A stretch of 64,000 nt of DNA, taken from contig CAZYBG010000003.1 in assembly GCA_964645155.1 (NCBI GenBank), positions 1 through 64,000 on the forward strand, read 5' to 3'. This stretch comes from CAZYBG01 sp964645155 (lineage in GTDB: Bacteria; Pseudomonadota; Alphaproteobacteria; Rhodobacterales; Rhodobacteraceae). The translations under genes and the position numbers were made by a program. The stretch's first letter is position 1; every line of letters begins with the position of its first letter. A model generated the notes under the pieces. It was not told where the DNA came from, ran no database searches, and worked only from the letters and a program-made list of their open reading frames with translations. Below are positions 15,774-25,198 of this stretch, piece by piece.

Positions 15774-18286
15774 CCGCGCTCCGCCGCCACCGGGCGCTGA
15801 CGCGCATCTGGACCTCCGACCCGGGCTGGCGCGGCTGGCTCACGACGGTCAACCACACCGATGTCGGGCGGATGTTCCTCGTCACCTCGACGGTGTTCTT
15901 TCTGGTCGGCGGCATCCTGGCCATGCTGATCCGGGCGCAGCTCGCCTCGCCGCGATCGGCCTTCCTCGGCGCCGAGGCCTACGCGCAGGTCTTCACGATG
16001 CACGGCACCGTGATGATGTTCCTCTTTGCCATTCCGCTGATCGAGGGCCTCGCGCTCTACCTCCTGCCGAAGCTGCTCGGCAGCCGCGATCTCGCCTTCC
16101 CGCGCCTCTCGGCCTTCGGCTTCTGGTGCTACGCCTTCGGCGGCACGTTCCTCCTCGGCGCGATGGTGGCCGGGCTCGCCCCCGACGGCGGCTGGTTCAT
16201 GTACCCGCCGCTGACCTCGTCGACCTACAGCCCGGGGATCAATGCCGATGTCTGGCTCCTGGGCGTCACCTTCGTCGAGATCTCTGCCGTCGCGGCGGCG
16301 GTCGAGATCACCGTGACGATCCTGCGCTTCCGCGCGGCCGGAATGGCGCTGTCGCGGATGCCGATCCTGGCCTGGTACCTGCTGGTGGTCGCGGTGATGA
16401 TCCTCACCGCCTTCCCGCCGCTGATCCTCGGCTCGGTCCTGCTCGAGCTGGAGCGGGCCTTCGGCCTGCCGTTCTTCGACCCTACGCGCGGCGGCGACGC
16501 GCTGCTCTGGCAGCACCTGTTCTGGCTTTTCGGCCATCCGGAGGTCTACATCATCTTCCTGCCTGCCGCGGGCGTCGTCTCCACCGTCCTGCCGGTCATG
16601 GCGCGGACCGAACTCGTGGGCTACGGCTGGGTCGTGGCGGCCGCGATCGCGCTCGGCGTGCTCAGCTTCGGCATCTGGGTCCACCACATGTTCGCGACCG
16701 GCATCCCGCACATGGGCCTCGCCTTCTTCTCGGCGGCCTCGACGCTGGTCGCGGTGCCGACGGCGGTGCAGGTCTTTGCCTGGATCGGTACGCTCTGGCG
16801 CGGCGCGCCCGAACTGCGGCTGCCGATGATGTGGATCCTGGCCTTCTTCGCAACCTTCGTGATCGGCGGACTGACCGGCGTCATGGTGGCGGTGGTGCCG
16901 TTCGACTGGCAGGTGCACGACACCCATTTCATCGTCGCGCACCTGCACTACGTGCTGGTCGGCGGCTTCGTCTTCCCGATGCTCGCCGGGCTCTACCACT
17001 GGCTGCCGCACCTGACCGGCCGGCGCCGCTTCTTCAAGCTGGGCGAAGTGGCGTTCTGGCTGATCTTCGCCGGCTTCCACCTGACCTTCCTGCTGGTCCA
17101 CTGGGTCGGGCTGATGGGCCAGCGGCGGCGTACCTTCACCTACGAACCGGGCCAGGGCTGGGAGGTCATCAACCTGATCGCCTCGGTCGGCGGCTTCGTG
17201 ACCGCGATCGGCTTCGGCGTGGTGCTGCTCGACATCGTGCTGAACGCCGCGGTGGCGGTGCGCGGCCGCCGCAACCCCTGGCGCGCCGGAACGCTCGAAT
17301 GGGCGCAGCCGACACCGGCGCCGGCCTACAACTTCGCCTCGATCCCGTGCGTTCAGGGCCGCGAGCCGCTGGCGGACGATCCCGGTATCGGCCTCAGGAT
17401 CGCGCGTGGCGAGTTCCTGCTCGGCGATACGGCGCGCGGCCGGCGCGAGACGCTGATGGTCAGCGTGGCAACGGGCCGGCCCGCGGCGGTCGTGGTCTTT
17501 CCCGGCAACACCGCGCTGCCGATGCTGCTTGCGGCGGTCACCGGCAGCTTCTTCGCCGGCGTGCTCTTCAAGCTCTACTGGCTCATCCCGCTTGCGGTGC
17601 TCGGCATCGCGGCGCTGGCGATGCACTGGGCCTGGCAGCTCGGCACCACCGCCGACGAGGGGCCGGTCGATGCCGGGATGGGCCTCCGTCTGCCGCTCGC
17701 CTCCGAGACGCCGGACCCGCCGGGCTGGTGGGGCTCGCTGTTCCTTCTGCTGGCCGATGCCGTGCTCTTCGGCGCGCTTCTCTTCGGCTATGCCTTCCTC
17801 TGGACGGTCGCCCCGAACTGGCCGCCGCCCGCCTATCCCGCGCCCGAGGCGCTGGGGCTCGCGCTCGCCGCGGCGGGTGCCGCGGCCGCGGCGGCGGGCC
17901 CCCGGCTTGCCGGCGGTGCCATCGCCCGCGGCGGCGGCACCCGGGCGGGGGCGGTTCGGGGGGCGGTCCGGGGGGCGTTTCCGGGGTTGGTCCTCGGGCT
18001 CGCCGGCTGCGGCGCGCTTTGCGGCGCGGCGGCGACGCTCGCGCTCGCCGCCGATCCGACCGGCCATGCGCATGGCGCGACGCTCTGGGCGATCGCGGGC
18101 TACATCGTGCTCCACGCCGCGCTGGCGGGCCTGATGCACCTCTACCTCATCGCCCGGGTGGCGCGCGGCTACGCCTCGCCCGCACGGATCGGCGAGGCGC
18201 GGATCCTGCGGCTCTGGGCCGACTGGGCGGCCGTGACGGCGCTGGCGGGGCTTGCCGCCGGCTGGGCGCCGGGGGTCGCGGCATGA
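15770..18286 (+). CDS. Fused heme-copper oxidase subunit I-III
   Basis: This 838-residue protein joins subunit I (about residues 1-550, 12 helices) to a subunit III-like domain (about 600-830). Heme and copper ligands are intact: His78 (FTMHGTVMMF), the His256/Tyr260 pair with Glu258 in FGHPEVYI, His305-His306 (WVHHMF), and His391/His393 (IVAHLHYVL). This is an A-type, proton-pumping catalytic core that reduces O2 to water. GHPEVYI keeps the D-channel glutamate. With a CuA-less subunit II in the same operon it should be a ubiquinol oxidase. It overlaps both neighbours by ATGA. A run of low-complexity Ala/Gly occurs in the subunit III domain. Confidence 0.92.
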   Translation: MTALRRHRALTRIWTSDPGWRGWLTTVNHTDVGRMFLVTSTVFFLVGGILAMLIRAQLASPRSAFLGAEAYAQVFTMHGTVMMFLFAIPLIEGLALYLLPKLLGSRDLAFPRLSAFGFWCYAFGGTFLLGAMVAGLAPDGGWFMYPPLTSSTYSPGINADVWLLGVTFVEISAVAAAVEITVTILRFRAAGMALSRMPILAWYLLVVAVMILTAFPPLILGSVLLELERAFGLPFFDPTRGGDALLWQHLFWLFGHPEVYIIFLPAAGVVSTVLPVMARTELVGYGWVVAAAIALGVLSFGIWVHHMFATGIPHMGLAFFSAASTLVAVPTAVQVFAWIGTLWRGAPELRLPMMWILAFFATFVIGGLTGVMVAVVPFDWQVHDTHFIVAHLHYVLVGGFVFPMLAGLYHWLPHLTGRRRFFKLGEVAFWLIFAGFHLTFLLVHWVGLMGQRRRTFTYEPGQGWEVINLIASVGGFVTAIGFGVVLLDIVLNAAVAVRGRRNPWRAGTLEWAQPTPAPAYNFASIPCVQGREPLADDPGIGLRIARGEFLLGDTARGRRETLMVSVATGRPAAVVVFPGNTALPMLLAAVTGSFFAGVLFKLYWLIPLAVLGIAALAMHWAWQLGTTADEGPVDAGMGLRLPLASETPDPPGWWGSLFLLLADAVLFGALLFGYAFLWTVAPNWPPPAYPAPEALGLALAAAGAAAAAAGPRLAGGAIARGGGTRAGAVRGAVRGAFPGLVLGLAGCGALCGAAATLALAADPTGHAHGATLWAIAGYIVLHAALAGLMHLYLIARVARGYASPARIGEARILRLWADWAAVTALAGLAAGWAPGVAA

Positions 18287-18585
18287 CGCTGATCCTGCGC
18301 CTTTCGCTGCCGCTGTCGCTGTGGCTCGCCTGCTTCAGCGCCGTCTACGGGCTGCAGGGCCTGGCCTGCTCGCGCCACTGGCCGCCGGGGCTCGAGGCCC
18401 GCCCGGTGCTGGTCGGAGCCGCTGCGCTCGCGATCCTGCTGCAGCTCGGGCTGTTCCGGCTGGCTGCGCGGGACCCGGCCGGCGCCGACCCGGCCGCCAA
18501 GCTTGCGTTGCCGCTCTGGCTGACCGCGCTCGTTGCCTCCGGCTGGACGCTGCTGCCCACCGTCTTCACCACGATCTGCGGCTGA
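18283..18585 (+). CDS. Small membrane protein of the oxidase operon
   Basis: This 100-residue protein has three hydrophobic helices (ILRLSLPLSLWLACFSAVYG, PVLVGAAALAILLQLGLFRL, LALPLWLTALVASGWTLLPT). It starts at an ATG overlapping the stop of the fused oxidase gene, so it is part of that operon and could be a small accessory or subunit IV-like component. No family was recognised with certainty. It ends 73 bp before the convergent phosphotransferase gene. Confidence 0.7.
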   Translation: MTLILRLSLPLSLWLACFSAVYGLQGLACSRHWPPGLEARPVLVGAAALAILLQLGLFRLAARDPAGADPAAKLALPLWLTALVASGWTLLPTVFTTICG

Positions 18586-18657
18586 GCCGCCGGCCCGCCA
18601 GCGGGGCGCGGGTGCAGCCGCCCGGCGCGCGGCACGCCGGGGCGGCCGGCGGCAACG

Positions 18658-19815
18658 TCAGGCCAGGCGCTCGAGGATCGCGGCGACGCGGCCGGCCGCG
18701 GCGGGGCCGGGGCGCTGGGCATGGAACCTGGCGAGCCGCAGCGCGACCGCGCCGAGGCACCAGTCGAAGCCCGGTCCCGCAGCGGCCCGCACCATGGCAG
18801 CGGCGGCCGCGACGGTCGCCGTCGGCAGCGCGCCGTCGGCCTCGGCCTGCCAGAGCCGCCCGTAAAGCTGCGCAAGGTCGTAGTCGGGCGGGCCGAGCGC
18901 GAGGCTTTCGGTGTCGATCAGCACGCTTCGCCGGCCGTCGAGGAACAGGTGCTCGAGCTTCATGTCGCCATGGATCGGCCGGAGGGCGAGGCGGGGCACG
19001 CGTGCCTCGAGGCGGGCGAGGATGGCCTTCATCGGCGCCAGCGCGGCGGGGACGGTGACGCGGGCGAGGTCGAGGCAGTCGCGCCCGCGGCGCAGGAGCG
19101 CCGCGGCACCGAGCGTGCGGACCGGGGTGACCCGTGCCCGCCAGAGCCGGGCGAGCGCGTCGATGGCCTGGCCCATCGGCGCGGGGTCGCCGGCGGCAGC
19201 AAGCGCTGCCTCGAGCGGGATGCCGGGCGCCGCACCGTAGCCGATGGCGGCCAGCGCGGCGTCGGTCCCGGTGACTGGCGCGACGCCCACGGGCGTGCGG
19301 CGCAGCGCATCGGCCAGCGCCGCGTTGACCTGCGCAAGCGCCTGCACCGGCTCGTCGCGGATCAGCTTGACGTAGGCGGCCGCACCATCGGCCCGGGCGC
19401 AGCGGAACGTGCAGGAGAGGCCCGGCCGGTAGCGAAGCAGGACCGGCACGCCGGCCGGCGCGCCGCCGATCAGGGCCGCACCGGCCTCGGGGTAGGTCTT
19501 GAGGAACGCGCGGATCTCGGGCATCCGGTGATCCTGCGGGAACGGCTCGAAAAGCGCGCGGGTGTCGCGGTCGAAGACTGCGGCGCGGTTCCGATCAGCC
19601 AGCCGGCTGGCCTTGTCGCCGGCGAAGAGCCAGAGCGTTCCCTGGCCGGCCACCCCCTGCCCCGGCCCGCCGATCGAGAGCTGGACGATCGCGCGCTGTC
19701 CGGCCCGATAGCGCAGCCGCATCACCTCCACCCGCTCGGCCGCCGCGATCCGGCGCAGCGCGGCGGCATCAAGGCGGCTCAGCCCGGGCAGCGCCGGGTC
19801 GTCAATCGCGATCAT
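18658..19815 (-). CDS. Phosphotransferase, APH/choline-kinase-like fold
   Basis: This 385-residue protein carries the aminoglycoside-phosphotransferase catalytic loop RPIHGDMKLEHLFLDG and the metal-binding SVLIDTESLALGPPDYDLAQL. The N-terminal half has a divergent nucleotide lobe. Such kinases phosphorylate small molecules or sugars. The chosen ATG at 19815 (MIAIDDPALPGLSRLD) overlaps the end of the upstream phosphotransferase by 14 bp. It is the last gene of a six-gene minus operon with three glycosyltransferases and an ABC exporter, so the substrate is likely a sugar or lipid-linked saccharide made there. Resistance to an aminoglycoside is not implied. Confidence 0.8.
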   Translation of the reverse strand: MIAIDDPALPGLSRLDAAALRRIAAAERVEVMRLRYRAGQRAIVQLSIGGPGQGVAGQGTLWLFAGDKASRLADRNRAAVFDRDTRALFEPFPQDHRMPEIRAFLKTYPEAGAALIGGAPAGVPVLLRYRPGLSCTFRCARADGAAAYVKLIRDEPVQALAQVNAALADALRRTPVGVAPVTGTDAALAAIGYGAAPGIPLEAALAAAGDPAPMGQAIDALARLWRARVTPVRTLGAAALLRRGRDCLDLARVTVPAALAPMKAILARLEARVPRLALRPIHGDMKLEHLFLDGRRSVLIDTESLALGPPDYDLAQLYGRLWQAEADGALPTATVAAAAAMVRAAAGPGFDWCLGAVALRLARFHAQRPGPAAAGRVAAILERLA

Positions 19816-21049
19816 CGCGCAGCGCCTCGCGCAGCAGGGAGCCGAGCACCGCATCGGACATCCCGGTGAAGGCATGGATCATGGCAAGCCGGAGGAGCGC
19901 CGCCCGCCGCCAGGGCCAGAGCCCCGGCCGCGCCCGGCGCGGCAGTGTGCCGGCGAGGGCGGCCGCGGCCGCAGCGGTATGGGTCCGGCCGATCAGCCCG
20001 GCGAGGACAAGATGCGCCTGATAGTTCCCTGCGTCGAGCGCCGGATCGCCGAGGCAGAGCGTATCGAAATCGAGAACCCCGATGCGGCTCCGCGTCGCGC
20101 GGAGCTGCTTTTCGTGCAGGTCGCGGTGGCAAGGCGCGAGCGGACCCGCCGCCGCCAGCCGCGCCGAGACATCCGCCACCGGCCGGCGCAGCGCCACGGC
20201 CAAATCGGGAAAGGTCGCCGCCGTCCGCGCCAGCCACTGGCCGAGCAGCGCCGCCTCGTCGGTCCCCTGATGGCGCGGCAGGTCGCTGACCGGCAGCGCC
20301 TGCAGCGCCGCGATCGCCGCGCCGATCCGCGCGCCGGCAGCGGGGTCGAAGGCCGCGGGCGCCTGCCCCGGCAGTGCCGAGATCAGCGACAGCCCCAGTG
20401 TCTCGACCTGGCCCAGAGGCTCCGGGATGCGAAGCACCGGCGCGTCGGCCAGCGCGCGCCAGAGGGCGAGGTGCCGGTGCGCACGCGCGGCGGCCTCGCC
20501 GCACTTGACCGTGCGGAGCCGGGCATAGAGTACGCGGGCCCCCAGATCGAGCCGCAGCACCGCGCGCCTGCCCAGGCGGTGGGCGGCCAGCGTGACGCGC
20601 ACCGGCCCCGGATCCCGGCCGAGAAGTGCCGCCAGAACCTCGCGCGCGAAGCCCGCGTCGTGCAGCAGCCGCAGCCCCGGCAGCCGCGCGTCGAGCCCCG
20701 GCCCGCGCAGGACCAGCCCGCGGGCCGGATCGGCGACGACCGGCGTCGCGGCCAGACCCTCGCGCTGGCCGTTGCGCCGCTTGCGAAGGCTTGCGGCCTC
20801 TTGCCGGGCATGGCCTTCGGGGTCGTCCGGCACATGCTCGGCAAGAACGATCCGCTGCTGCCCGTCACGCATCCGGGCGCGGAACTGGAACTGCACCGGG
20901 CGGTGGCCGGGAAAGTGCGTCCGCTCGAGGACCAGCCCGAGGGGCGCTTCGCCCAGATGCGCGGCGAGGCTTTCGGTCGAGGGCCCCTGCCGCAGGACGG
21001 TGGCGAGCGCGCCCTCGCCGCGGCGCCGACCGATGCAGGGCGCAGTCAT
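19802..21049 (-). CDS. Phosphotransferase, APH-like, second of pair
   Basis: This 415-residue protein has the APH catalytic loop APCHRDLHEKQL followed by IGVLDFDTLCLGDPALDAGNYQAHL. The usual Asn of the loop is replaced by Gln in EKQL. An N-terminal domain of about 150 residues (FQFRARMRDGQQRIVLAEHV) precedes the kinase lobe. The start at 21049 overlaps the ABC transporter stop as ATGA. Together with the next gene it gives two diverged kinases of the same fold in one operon, suggesting two phosphorylation steps on one product or two different acceptors. Substrate unknown. Confidence 0.8.
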   Translation of the reverse strand: MTAPCIGRRRGEGALATVLRQGPSTESLAAHLGEAPLGLVLERTHFPGHRPVQFQFRARMRDGQQRIVLAEHVPDDPEGHARQEAASLRKRRNGQREGLAATPVVADPARGLVLRGPGLDARLPGLRLLHDAGFAREVLAALLGRDPGPVRVTLAAHRLGRRAVLRLDLGARVLYARLRTVKCGEAAARAHRHLALWRALADAPVLRIPEPLGQVETLGLSLISALPGQAPAAFDPAAGARIGAAIAALQALPVSDLPRHQGTDEAALLGQWLARTAATFPDLAVALRRPVADVSARLAAAGPLAPCHRDLHEKQLRATRSRIGVLDFDTLCLGDPALDAGNYQAHLVLAGLIGRTHTAAAAAALAGTLPRRARPGLWPWRRAALLRLAMIHAFTGMSDAVLGSLLREALRDDRD

Positions 21050-22815
21050 GTCCCGACCTTCCGTGCCCCCTCGGGCGGGCGGTCGGCGAAGCGCCCGTCG
21101 CGCAGCTCCACGGCCCGGTCGGCCAGCGACAGCGACAGCGCGTCGTGGGCGACGAGCAGCGTGGTGCGCCCGGCCGCGGCCCGGCAGAGCCCGGCGAGCA
21201 GGCTCTGCGCGGTGGCGCCGTCGAGGCCGGTGAGCGGCTCGTCGAGGATGAGGATCGGCGCATCGCGCAGGATCGCCCGGGCGATGGCGATGCGCTGCCG
21301 CTGGCCGCCCGACAGCGTCTCGCCGCGTTCGCCGAGCACCGTCTCGTAGCCGTCGGGCAGCGCGCGGACAAAGCCGTCGGCCTCGGCCGCCCGCGCGGCG
21401 GCCACGATCTCCTCCTCGGTCGCGTCGAGGCGACCGTAGGCGATGTTGTCGCGCACCGTCGTGCCGAACAGAACGCTGTCCTGCAGCACGACCGAGATGT
21501 TGTTGCGCAGGCTGTCGAGCGTAAAGTCGCGCAGATCCCGCCCGTCGATCCGCACGCTGCCCGCCGCGGGGTCGTAGAACCGCATCAGGAGCCGCGCGAC
21601 GGTCGACTTGCCGGCGCCGCTGGGGCCGACCAGCGCCACGACTTCGCCGGGGCGGACCTCCAGGCTTGCGCCCCGCAGGACCGGCGCACCGCCGGGATAG
21701 GCGAACGTCACGTCGTCCACCTTCACGCGGCCCTCGAACCGCGGCGCGGCGACGGCGTCGGGGCGTTCGGCCACGTCGGGCGCGAGGTCGAAGATCTCGA
21801 GCAGGCGCTCGCCAGACGCGGTTGCCTTCGCGACCCGCGCCATCATCGCCGCCATCTTGCGGACCGGCTTGTAGAGCGTCGCGAGATAGGCGGTGAAGAC
21901 CAGCAGGTCGCCGGGGCTGATCGCGCCGCCGCGGACCCGCATCACGCCGTACCACAGCACCAGCGCGGTCCCGAGCGCCAGGAGTACCTGCGTCACCCGG
22001 TCCATGTTCGCGGCAAGCTTGGTCGTCACGACCCCGGCTTCGGCCGAGGAGTTGTTCTGCCGGGCGAAGCGTTCCTCCTCGTGCGCCTCGCGCGCGAAGC
22101 CCTTCACCACGTTGATCGCCGAGATGCCCTCGGTCATCACCACCGCGATCTTCCCCTCCTTTCGGCGCTGCCGGCGCGCCGCGCCTCGGATCCGCGTGCC
22201 GAAATGGCGCGCGACCAGCCACAGCGCCGGCAGGATCGCCAGCGCAGCCAGCGTCAGCCGCCAGTCGAGCCAGGCCATCACCGCGACTGTCAACCCGATC
22301 ACCAGCGTCCGGGCGGCGAAAAACACCGCCGCGTCGATCAGCAGGTCGCGCATCATCCGAACGTCGCCGGTCAGCCGCGAGATGATATCCCCCGAAGAGG
22401 CCGTGTCGTGGAACGAATGCGACAGCCGCTGCACGTGCCGGTAGAGGTCGAGCCGGATCTCGGCCACGACCTTCTGGCCGACGGCGGCGATGAGGTATGC
22501 CTGCGCGAAGCCCGCCGCGCCCGCGACGAGCGCGATGGCGAGAATCGCGCCGGCCGAGGCCGCAAGCAGGCCGTCCCCGGCGCCGAAAGTCGCGATCATC
22601 CAGCCGGTCACCGGGTCGGGCTGCGGTTGCGGAAGCAGGATCCCGTCGAACACGACCTTGAGCGGCCAGGGCCGCAGCACCTCGGCGACGGCGACCGCGA
22701 TCATTGCGAGGAATCCCAGCGCAAGCTTCCTCCGGTGGGGGCGCAGATGCGGCCCCATCCGGCGAAAGAGGCGCACCAGCGCCCCGGCTTCGACCGCGCG
22801 CCGCCGGCCGCTCAT
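21046..22815 (-). CDS. ABC exporter, fused membrane and ATPase domains
   Basis: This 589-residue half-transporter has six membrane helices (about residues 30-330) and a C-terminal ATPase with Walker A GPSGAGKST, signature LSGGQRQRIA, Walker B ILILDEPLTGLD and the H-loop LLVAHDAL. It belongs to the multidrug/lipid/glucan exporter class (MsbA, NdvA and relatives) and would work as a homodimer in the inner membrane. Overlap with glycosyltransferase and phosphotransferase genes on both sides suggests it exports the glycan or glycolipid they make. Export of a drug is a less favoured alternative. Confidence 0.9.
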   Translation of the reverse strand: MSGRRRAVEAGALVRLFRRMGPHLRPHRRKLALGFLAMIAVAVAEVLRPWPLKVVFDGILLPQPQPDPVTGWMIATFGAGDGLLAASAGAILAIALVAGAAGFAQAYLIAAVGQKVVAEIRLDLYRHVQRLSHSFHDTASSGDIISRLTGDVRMMRDLLIDAAVFFAARTLVIGLTVAVMAWLDWRLTLAALAILPALWLVARHFGTRIRGAARRQRRKEGKIAVVMTEGISAINVVKGFAREAHEEERFARQNNSSAEAGVVTTKLAANMDRVTQVLLALGTALVLWYGVMRVRGGAISPGDLLVFTAYLATLYKPVRKMAAMMARVAKATASGERLLEIFDLAPDVAERPDAVAAPRFEGRVKVDDVTFAYPGGAPVLRGASLEVRPGEVVALVGPSGAGKSTVARLLMRFYDPAAGSVRIDGRDLRDFTLDSLRNNISVVLQDSVLFGTTVRDNIAYGRLDATEEEIVAAARAAEADGFVRALPDGYETVLGERGETLSGGQRQRIAIARAILRDAPILILDEPLTGLDGATAQSLLAGLCRAAAGRTTLLVAHDALSLSLADRAVELRDGRFADRPPEGARKVGT

Positions 22816-23984
22816 GCCGCGGCGCTTTCGGCGGCGGCGAGCCGCAGGACCGCCCGGGCGTTGCGGGTCCAGTCATGCCGCGCGCCCTCGGCGGCGGCGG
22901 CGCGGGCCATCCGGCGGCATGCGGCCGGGCTGCGCGAGAGGCGCAGCATCTCGGCCGCGAGTGCGCCGGCATCGCCCGGCGGCAGGAGGACCGCGGCGGC
23001 CGAGCCGCTGAGCAGTTCCGACGTCTGGCCGATGTCGCTGGCCAGCACCGGCCGGCCCATGGCGAGGTATTCGTAGAGTTTGAGCGGCGAGAAATAGTGC
23101 GTCTCCGATGCGGGATAGGGCGCGGTCGCCACATCCATCCGCGCGATCAGCGGCGGCAGGGCGGCGTGGTCGACCCACCCCGCCAGTGTCATCGCCCCGG
23201 CGATTCCCGCGCCGGCGACGAAGCCCTCGATCCAGCCGCGTTTCGGCCCGTCGCCGAGGACGAGGAGATGCGCCCGCGGCTCGGCCGCGCGAAAGCCGCG
23301 GAACGCCTCCATCAGCACATCGACGCCGTGCCACATCTTCAGCGATCCGGTGAAGCCGACGACAAAGGACCCCGCGGGGATGCCCGGCAGATCGGCCGGC
23401 GCCACATCGGGGCGGAAATGCGCGGTGTCGACCGCGTTGCCGACCACATGGACGCGGCCCGCCGCCGCGCCGGCGCCGAGCAGCCAGTCCGCGACCTGCC
23501 CCGAGACGGCGACAAGCGCGCTTGCCCCGGCGATGACCTCGGCCTCGATCGCCGCGGCCTCGGCCTCGCAGACGAGGCTCCGGAACGCCGCCTGCTCGAG
23601 GCGGAGCGGCGCGTTGACCTCGACCACCGCCGGCACGCCCAGCCGGCGCCCGGCGCGAATGCCCGCGGCCGACCAGAGCGAGTAGCGTTCGTAGATCAGG
23701 TCGAAGGGCCACTCCGCATGCAGCGCCACCAGGCGCGCCGCGATCGCGTCGGCCTGCGCGATCGCGGCGCGTTCCTTGTCGCCGCGGCCGGCTCCGGCGA
23801 CGGTCTGGCCGACTTCCTCGACGATCAGCCCGCGGGGCAGCCCCTCGCCGCGACGCGCGGCGACGGCGCGCGCCTCGTGGCCAAGCGCCGCGAAGGCGCG
23901 CATCATCTCCTGGACGTGGATCGAGGCGCCCTTCTCGCCGAAGACCGGGATGCCGCGATCGGCGCTGACATAGGCGATGCGCAT
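22812..23984 (-). CDS. Glycosyltransferase family 4
   Basis: This 390-residue GT-B glycosyltransferase starts MRIAYVSADRGIPVFGEKGA with the N-terminal IHVQEMMRAFAALGHEA acceptor side, then DLIYERYSLWSAAGIRAGRR, VVGFTGSLKMWHGVDVLMEA (donor domain start), LLVLGDGPKRG and the GT4 signature FSPLKLYEYLAMGRPVLAS. It transfers an unidentified sugar from an NDP donor. The upstream gene's stop overlaps its start (TGATG), so it is translationally coupled with a second GT4. Confidence 0.88.
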   Translation of the reverse strand: MRIAYVSADRGIPVFGEKGASIHVQEMMRAFAALGHEARAVAARRGEGLPRGLIVEEVGQTVAGAGRGDKERAAIAQADAIAARLVALHAEWPFDLIYERYSLWSAAGIRAGRRLGVPAVVEVNAPLRLEQAAFRSLVCEAEAAAIEAEVIAGASALVAVSGQVADWLLGAGAAAGRVHVVGNAVDTAHFRPDVAPADLPGIPAGSFVVGFTGSLKMWHGVDVLMEAFRGFRAAEPRAHLLVLGDGPKRGWIEGFVAGAGIAGAMTLAGWVDHAALPPLIARMDVATAPYPASETHYFSPLKLYEYLAMGRPVLASDIGQTSELLSGSAAAVLLPPGDAGALAAEMLRLSRSPAACRRMARAAAAEGARHDWTRNARAVLRLAAAESAAA

Positions 23985-25198
23985 CAGGCGGCCTCTCCCT
24001 CGAGGATCAGCGCGGGGTTCAGCAGAAGCCGCCGCAGCACGCCCGCATTGGCTTGGAGATCGAAGAGCAGTTCGGCCCGCGCCCGGCCGGCGCATCCCAT
24101 GGCCCGTGCCCGGGCCGGATCGGCGAGCACGATTGTCAGCACGTTGGCCAGCGCCTCGGCATCGCCCGGCGGGCAGAGCTGCCCGGTCACGCCGTCCTCG
24201 ACGATCTCGGGCCCGCCCGAGACCGTGGTGGTGACGACCGGCAGCGCGCAGGCCATCGCCTCCAGCAGCACGGTCGGCAGCCCGTCGCGGTCGCCGGTAT
24301 CGGTCACGACGCAGGGCAGGACGGCGGCCTCGGCCCGCGCCATGCGCCCGGCCAGCACCTCCTGCGGCAGCGGCGGCTCCAGGGTGATCCGGTGCTGCAG
24401 CCCCAGCGCGACGATCCGCGCGCGCAGGTCGGCTTCGCCCGGCCCGCCGCCAATCAGCGCCAGCCGGAACTCCACGCCCCGCGCCGCCAGGATGGCGCAG
24501 GCCTCGACCAGCACCTCGAAGCCCTTCTTCGGCACCAGCCGGCCCACCGCGATCAGTTGCCCCCGCCGGCGGGTGCGGGCCGGGGCGAAGGCCCCGAGGT
24601 CGATCCCGTTGTAGAGCCGCACGATCCGCGCCTCGGGGCAGAGCGCGCGCAGGTGGCGCGCATTGTAGTCGGACACGGTGACGACGAAGGCGGCCTGCCG
24701 CAGCTTCGCCCGGCGCATCGCCGCGTCGGCCTCGGGCGTGACATAGGTGTGGTAGATGTCCCTGGCATGCGCGGTAAACGAATAGGTGCCGCCGATGGCC
24801 CGCGCGGCGAGGCAGGCCACGGTGGTCGCGTCCGAGCCGAAATGCGCGTGCAGATGGCTGATGCCGCGTGCGCGCGCGGCCTCGGCGACCGCCTCGGCCT
24901 TCGCCAGCAGCGCCGCGGTCTCGCGGGGCGTCTTGCCCGAGAACAACGCGGCATCGCCCGGCGCAGGCGTCCCGCCGGCGTCCCGCGCGGCGTTCTTCAG
25001 CACGATGACCTCGGCCTTCAGGTCGGCGAGGCGGGCGTGGCGCGGTTCGTCCGGCGGCTGCAGCAGCGAGAACACATGCGCCTCGGCCCCCGCCGCCTCG
25101 TGGGCGAGCAGCTCGTTCAGGATGAAGGTCTCGCTGAACCTCGGAAACCGCTTGAGCACATAGCCGATGCGGCGGCTGGCGTCAGAGGGCGCGGGCAT
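23984..25198 (-). CDS. Glycosyltransferase family 4
   Basis: This 404-residue GT4 enzyme has the motif ETFILNELLAHEAAGAEA, ISHLHAHFGSDATTVA (the HAHFG of lipid-acceptor family members), LYNGIDLGAF, IAVGRLVPKKGFEVL, and the E-x7-E element DGLPTVLLEAMACALPVVTT. It resembles colanic-acid WcaL/AmsK-type transferases. The ATG at 25198 overlaps the receiver-GT fusion gene by 17 bp. It would add one sugar to a growing glycan on the cytoplasmic face before export by the downstream ABC protein. Confidence 0.88.
   Translation of the reverse strand: MPAPSDASRRIGYVLKRFPRFSETFILNELLAHEAAGAEAHVFSLLQPPDEPRHARLADLKAEVIVLKNAARDAGGTPAPGDAALFSGKTPRETAALLAKAEAVAEAARARGISHLHAHFGSDATTVACLAARAIGGTYSFTAHARDIYHTYVTPEADAAMRRAKLRQAAFVVTVSDYNARHLRALCPEARIVRLYNGIDLGAFAPARTRRRGQLIAVGRLVPKKGFEVLVEACAILAARGVEFRLALIGGGPGEADLRARIVALGLQHRITLEPPLPQEVLAGRMARAEAAVLPCVVTDTGDRDGLPTVLLEAMACALPVVTTTVSGGPEIVEDGVTGQLCPPGDAEALANVLTIVLADPARARAMGCAGRARAELLFDLQANAGVLRRLLLNPALILEGEAA

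Noticed and set aside
15695..18139. 814-codon open frame on the minus strand opposite the oxidase gene
   Set aside because: Shadow of the fused oxidase gene in very GC-rich DNA; Arg/Gly/Asp-rich with no domain signal.
20626..23076. 816-codon open frame on the plus strand
   Set aside because: Antisense to ABC exporter and phosphotransferase genes that carry clear motifs; composition is typical of GC-rich shadow frames.
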